A stretch of 64,000 nt of DNA, from contig NZ_VSFA01000011.1 in assembly GCF_008119785.1 (NCBI RefSeq), positions 58,659 to 122,658 of the forward strand. Reading direction: 5' to 3'. The notes below the pieces were generated by a model, which was given only the letters and a program-made list of their open reading frames with translations, made no database searches and was not told the origin of the DNA. A program made the position numbers and the translations under genes. Below, one piece after another: positions 61,357-64,000 of the stretch. This DNA comes from Micromonospora sp. MP36. GTDB taxonomy: Bacteria > Actinomycetota > Actinomycetes > Mycobacteriales > Micromonosporaceae. Position 1 is the stretch's first letter, and each line of letters starts with the position of its first letter.

Positions 61357-61827
61357 ATGCGTCTCTCCGCCCGGGTCGACTACGCCCTCCGCGCGGCCGC
61401 CGAGCTGGCCTCGGTCGCCGACGGGACGGCGGCCGGACGGAGCCGGCCGGTGACCGCCGAGCAGATCGCCCGCGCCCAGGAAATCCCGCCGAAGTTCCTG
61501 GAGAGCATCCTGCTCCAGCTGCGCCGGGGCGGGATCGTGCACGCCCAGCGGGGTCCCGAGGGCGGCTACTGGCTGGCCCGGCCCGCGTCCGAGATCTCCC
61601 TGGCCGAGGTGATCCGTGTGATCGACGGTCCGCTGGCCCACATCCGCGGCCAACGCCCCGAGCAGCTCGGCTACCAGGGGGCGGCCCGGGCGCTGCAGGA
61701 CGTCTGGATCGCCCTGCGGGCCAGCGAGCGGCAGATCCTCGAGCTGGTCACCATCGCCGACGTGGCCAGCGGGACCCTGCCCGGCCGGGTCAACGAACTC
61801 GCCGCCGACCCCAGCGCCTGGAGCTGA
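61357..61827 (+). CDS. Rrf2-family regulator without cluster cysteines
   Basis: 156 residues. The N-terminal MRLSARVDYALRAAAELASVAD and the winged helix TAEQIARAQEIPPKFLESILLQLRRGGIVHAQRGPEGGYWLARP are standard Rrf2. There is no Cys in the protein, so it cannot hold an iron-sulfur cluster as IscR or NsrR do and resembles the CymR-like branch. ATG 61357 has TAACCT (61344-61349) seven bases upstream, as for a leaderless transcript. A likely target is the TauE/SafE gene downstream, whose start is preceded by an inverted repeat. Confidence 0.92.
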   Translation: MRLSARVDYALRAAAELASVADGTAAGRSRPVTAEQIARAQEIPPKFLESILLQLRRGGIVHAQRGPEGGYWLARPASEISLAEVIRVIDGPLAHIRGQRPEQLGYQGAARALQDVWIALRASERQILELVTIADVASGTLPGRVNELAADPSAWS

Positions 61828-62011
61828 TCCCCCGCCGCCGGGGCCGCACCACCGCGGACGTCGCCGACGCGCTGCCGCGCCAGCCGCTTGCGGGCTTGCC
61901 GGCGCTCGCCGCGCCCGTCGCCGAGTCCGTCCCACCACCCGACCCGCGCCCGTTCCGGGCCGTCCGGCGCGTCCCACCAACCGGATGGAGGACTTGACCG
62001 GAGCGGCGGGG
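61828..62011. other. Spacer between rrf2 and tauE
   Basis: 184 bases, very GC-rich. I see no start codon with a ribosome site and no clear hairpin. Confidence 0.4.
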
Positions 62012-62036
62012 TACCGCATTGTCGACCAAGTCGATA
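62012..62036. promoter_or_regulatory. Probable Rrf2 operator before tauE
   Basis: Imperfect dyad TACCG-N2-TTG-N5-CAA-N2-CGATA, with an inner TCGAC-CAA-GTCGA (62022-62034). It ends five bases before ATG 62041, so binding would block transcription or initiation. Rrf2/CymR-type sites have such spaced half-sites. Confidence 0.55.
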
Positions 62037-62040
62037 GGAG

Positions 62041-63054
62041 ATGCCGAAAAGTCAGGGGGCGCTCGTGCGCAAGCTGCTGATCCTCGCCCTGGTCGGGCTC
62101 GCCGCGCAGTTGGTCGACGGCGCGCTTGGCATGGCGTACGGGCTGACCTCCTCCACCCTGCTGCTCTTCGCCGGGGTGGCGCCGGCCGCCGCGTCCGCCT
62201 CGGTGCACCTGGCGGAGATCGGCACCACGCTCGCCGCCGGGGTGGCGCACTGGCGGTTCGGCAACGTCGACTGGCGGGTGGTCGCCCGGATCGCGGTGCC
62301 CGGCGCGATCGGCGCCTTCGCCGGCGCCACCTTCCTCAGCTCGATCTCCACCGAGGCCGCCGCCCCGTGGATGGCCGCGATCCTGTTCACCCTGGGCGCG
62401 TACCTGCTGGTGCGCTTCTCCCGGCCGCTGCGCGCCAACCCGGCCGCCGGCCGGCTGCGGGGGCGCTTCCTGAGCCCGCTCGGCCTGGTCGCTGGCTTCA
62501 TCGACGCCACCGGCGGCGGGGGCTGGGGTCCGGTCGCCACCCCGGCACTGCTCGTCTCCGGCCGGATGGAGCCGCGCAAGGTCATCGGCTCGGTCGACAC
62601 CGCCGAGTTCATGGTCGCCGGCGCGGCCAGCGCCGGGTTCCTGATCGGCCTCGGCTCCGAAGGCTTCCTGCTGCCCACCGTGGCCGCGCTGCTGATCGGC
62701 GGCCTGATCGCGGCGCCGATCGCCGCCTGGCTGGTCCGCATCGTCCCAGCCCAACTCCTGGGCGCGACGATCGGCGGCGTGATCGTGCTGACCAACGCCC
62801 GGACGCTGCTGCGCGCCGGCGAGCTGGGCGGCTCGGTCCCGCCCCTGGTCTACGCGCTGCTCGGCGGCGGCTGGCTGGTGGCGCTGGCGCTGGCCGTACG
62901 CGCGCTGCGCCGGACCCGCCGCGCCCGGGCCGTCGCCGAGGCCGCCCTCGCCGCGCAGGCCGCGGCCGCGCCGGTCGCCAGCCCTTCCGTGGGCCAGGGC
63001 GACGCCGCGGCGCCGGGGGAGCCCCGGCGGCTCGCTGCTGCGGTCGAGGGCTGA
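62041..63054 (+). CDS. TauE/SafE-family sulfite/organosulfur transporter
   Basis: 337 residues with eight hydrophobic segments. The first repeat starts LAAQLVDGALGMAYGLTSSTLLLFAGV and the second LVAGFIDATGGGGWGPVATPALL, the twin GxxxGxGGG-type motifs of TauE/SafE. ASVHLAEIGTTLAAG is also typical. Such proteins export sulfite or sulfonates or take up sulfur compounds. Control by a CymR-like Rrf2 protein would fit sulfur metabolism. GTG 62065 with AGGGGG six bases upstream may be the true start, because GGAG abuts ATG 62041. Confidence 0.92.
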   Translation: MPKSQGALVRKLLILALVGLAAQLVDGALGMAYGLTSSTLLLFAGVAPAAASASVHLAEIGTTLAAGVAHWRFGNVDWRVVARIAVPGAIGAFAGATFLSSISTEAAAPWMAAILFTLGAYLLVRFSRPLRANPAAGRLRGRFLSPLGLVAGFIDATGGGGWGPVATPALLVSGRMEPRKVIGSVDTAEFMVAGAASAGFLIGLGSEGFLLPTVAALLIGGLIAAPIAAWLVRIVPAQLLGATIGGVIVLTNARTLLRAGELGGSVPPLVYALLGGGWLVALALAVRALRRTRRARAVAEAALAAQAAAAPVASPSVGQGDAAAPGEPRRLAAAVEG

Positions 63055-63140
63055 TCCGGGTACGGCTTGCGGGCTGGGCCTGCTCTTGTGGGCCGGTTCT
63101 GCGCTTGTCGGCTGGGCCCCGGTCGGTGGTTGCGCTTGGG

Positions 63141-63212
63141 GGCTGGGGGCGAGGGTGACCGGCTCCGGGCGGTCAGGCTTGATCCCTGCGCCGGTCACCC
63201 TCGCCCCCAGCC
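63141..63212. repeat. 22-base perfect inverted repeat
   Basis: Left arm 63141-63162 (GGCTGGGGGCGAGGGTGACC then GG), right arm 63191-63212, fully complementary, 28-base loop. It begins 86 bases after the tauE stop and could end its transcript. Confidence 0.85.
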
Positions 63213-63234
63213 CCGTCGTGCTGGTTCGCCGACC

Positions 63235-63404
63235 GCCGGTCGCGGTTCTTCCTCCGGTACGAACCCGCGCCGTCTTCCGACCTTGGGCAGTTGCCGTTCA
63301 CGGGGGACGGGTAACTGCCGCCGGTCGCGGTTCTTCCTCTGGCACCGAACCTGTGCCGTCTTCGGATCTTGGACCGTTTCCGTTCGCTGCTGACGGTAAC
63401 TGCC
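63235..63404. repeat. Two 85-base tandem units
   Basis: Both units begin GCCGGTCGCGGTTCTTCCTC and end GGTAACTGCC, with many substitutions between. Within unit two GATCTTGG (63365-63372) pairs with CCAAGATC (63404-63411). Confidence 0.75.
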
Positions 63405-63440
63405 CAAGATCTCTGGAGACGGCGTTCTCTGGAGACGGCG

Positions 63441-63472
63441 CTGGCCGGCACCCTTGGTTGGGTGCCGGCCAG
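63441..63472. terminator. Hairpin terminator of the lysozyme-like gene
   Basis: CTGGCCGGCACCC (63441-63453) and GGGTGCCGGCCAG (63460-63472), perfect 13-base stem with loop TTGGTT, 45 bases after the stop of the minus-strand gene. Confidence 0.8.
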
Positions 63473-63516
63473 CGGCTTGTGCGTGTTCTTCAGTTGGTCT
63501 GCTTGGTCAGCTTGGG

Positions 63517-64000
63517 TCAGCTGTTCCAGTGCTGGGCGACCAGGTCGGCGGCCTGCTGTTCCCACTGGGCGTAGGCGTCCGGGTAGGCCGACACCTGCAC
63601 CGTCTGCGCGGCCTTCGTCAGCGGCATGTCCTGCCAGCCGTCGATCTGCTTCAGGCCCTTCTCGAACGCCAGGGTCGCGTACTCGGGGTTCGTGATCTGC
63701 TCCGGCGTACCCCAACCACTGGAGGGGCGCTGCTGGAACAGGCCCAGCGAGTCGTGGTCGTTGGCGTCGCCGAGGTGGCCCAGGTTCTCCAGCTTCGACT
63801 CCTGCAGGCTGGTGGCGATCGAGATCACCGCGGCCCGCTCCGGGAGACCAGCCTTCTTGGTGGCGGCGATGATCGCCTTCACGTTGCCGGTCTGCTCGTC
63901 GTTCAGGGTGATCTTCGACTGGGCGCCCTGCACACCGTGCGGGATCAGCTTGCCCATGTCCGGCTTGTCGGCCTGGACCGCGGCGACCGGCTTTCCGGCA
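63517..64000 (-). CDS. Secreted lysozyme-like/transglycosylase domain protein (N-terminal part outside window)
   Basis: The frame is open to the window edge; about 161 C-terminal residues are visible. The domain reads NVKAIIAATKKAGLPERAAVISIATSLQESKLENLGHLGDANDHDSLGLFQQRPSSGWGTPEQITNPEYATLAFEKGL. The Glu in SLQESKL is the likely catalytic residue and GLFQQRPSSGWG the substrate-binding loop of the actinobacterial lysozyme-like exported proteins. The C-terminal helix (SAYPDAYAQWEQQAADLVAQHW) is typical. Upstream residues (PVAAVQADKPDMGKL) look like a linker, so a signal peptide and possibly repeats lie beyond the window. Confidence 0.85.
   Translation of the reverse strand, partial: AGKPVAAVQADKPDMGKLIPHGVQGAQSKITLNDEQTGNVKAIIAATKKAGLPERAAVISIATSLQESKLENLGHLGDANDHDSLGLFQQRPSSGWGTPEQITNPEYATLAFEKGLKQIDGWQDMPLTKAAQTVQVSAYPDAYAQWEQQAADLVAQHWNS

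Larger units (their letters stand above)
63055..63516. other. Gene-free, repeat- and hairpin-rich stretch
   Basis: 460 bases without a gene. It holds, in order, a 22-base perfect inverted repeat (63141-63162 with 63191-63212), two 85-base tandem units (63235-63319, 63320-63404), a 16-base direct repeat (CTCTGGAGACGGCG, about 63411 and 63427) and a terminator hairpin (63441-63472). Confidence 0.75.

Noticed and set aside
61828..62011. Short coding remnant after rrf2
   Set aside because: One frame stays open but has no start codon, ribosome site or recognisable product.
63141..63212. c-di-AMP (ydaO) riboswitch for the lysozyme-like gene
   Set aside because: The hairpin lies on the 3' side of that gene, not before its start, which is outside the window.

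Overview
The window is 64 kb of very GC-rich DNA (coding third positions almost all G or C, many GTG and a few TTG starts, several start codons placed a few bases after a -10 hexamer as in leaderless transcripts). The gene set (PriA-type HisA, split his and trp genes, TIGR02234-type trp membrane protein, lgt and gltBD beside trp) and the style of its intergenic repeats point to an actinomycete of the Micromonosporaceae, probably Micromonospora or a close relative. This assignment is inference from gene content and repeat style; no rRNA gene is present. I saw no tRNA, rRNA or CRISPR array.

Layout. 1-6.5 kb: his operon (end of hisC, hisB, a small membrane protein, hisH, a second small membrane protein, priA, ridA), interrupted before hisF by an organic-peroxide module (ohrR, ohr, MDR oxidoreductase). 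6.6-9.5 kb: a hypothetical protein and a divergent yczE/MocR pair. 9.4-11.2 kb: an IS110-family element. 11.3-15.2 kb: two LtrA-type membrane proteins, the first a tandem fusion. 15.3-19 kb (minus strand): fatty-acyl-CoA ligase, a class I terpene synthase, a TIGR03085-like protein. 19.1-23 kb: a heterodimeric ABC exporter with one degenerate ATP site. 23-25.1 kb (minus): ABC-2 type exporter plus TetR. 25.2-26.6 kb: MerR and aldo-keto reductase. 26.7-33.9 kb: a nucleotidyltransferase fused in frame to HisI, then trpE, a trp membrane protein, trpC, trpB, trpA. 34-44.2 kb: NUDIX, lgt, FAD monooxygenase, GNAT, gltB, gltD. 44.3-52.5 kb: secreted crystallin-like protein, ArsR-like regulator with MFS exporter, membrane protein, divergent MFS/TetR pair, PhoX-like Tat-exported protein. 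52.6-57.1 kb: a four-gene cluster around an FtsK/SpoIIIE-type ATPase. 57.3-64 kb: secreted lipase, YCII protein, pyk, tesB, Rrf2 regulator with TauE/SafE transporter, a structured repeat region, and the end of a secreted lysozyme-like protein.

How it works together. The his and trp genes share PriA, which in actinomycetes serves both HisA and TrpF reactions; no trpF is present here. GltBD supplies glutamate for the amidotransferase and transaminase steps of both pathways. RidA clears reactive enamine/imine by-products of PLP enzymes. Most of the rest are regulator-target pairs (ohrR/ohr, mocR/yczE, merR/akr, tetR/MFS, tetR/ABC, rrf2/tauE) with visible operator-like inverted or direct repeats.

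The most unusual signal is a family of short repeats sitting exactly inside translational stop/start overlaps. At eight places, five of them between 0.5 and 2.2 kb (counting the tandem pair once makes four there) and the others at 21.1, 31.7, 55.2 and 56.4 kb, a small frame starting (A/G)TG AGC G(C/A)G ends in a TGA that overlaps the next gene's start. The spacing between successive start codons is 3n+2 in every case, which keeps translational coupling intact. Two other palindromic repeats are inserted in frame inside proteins (an ABC transporter ATPase domain and an MFS transporter loop).
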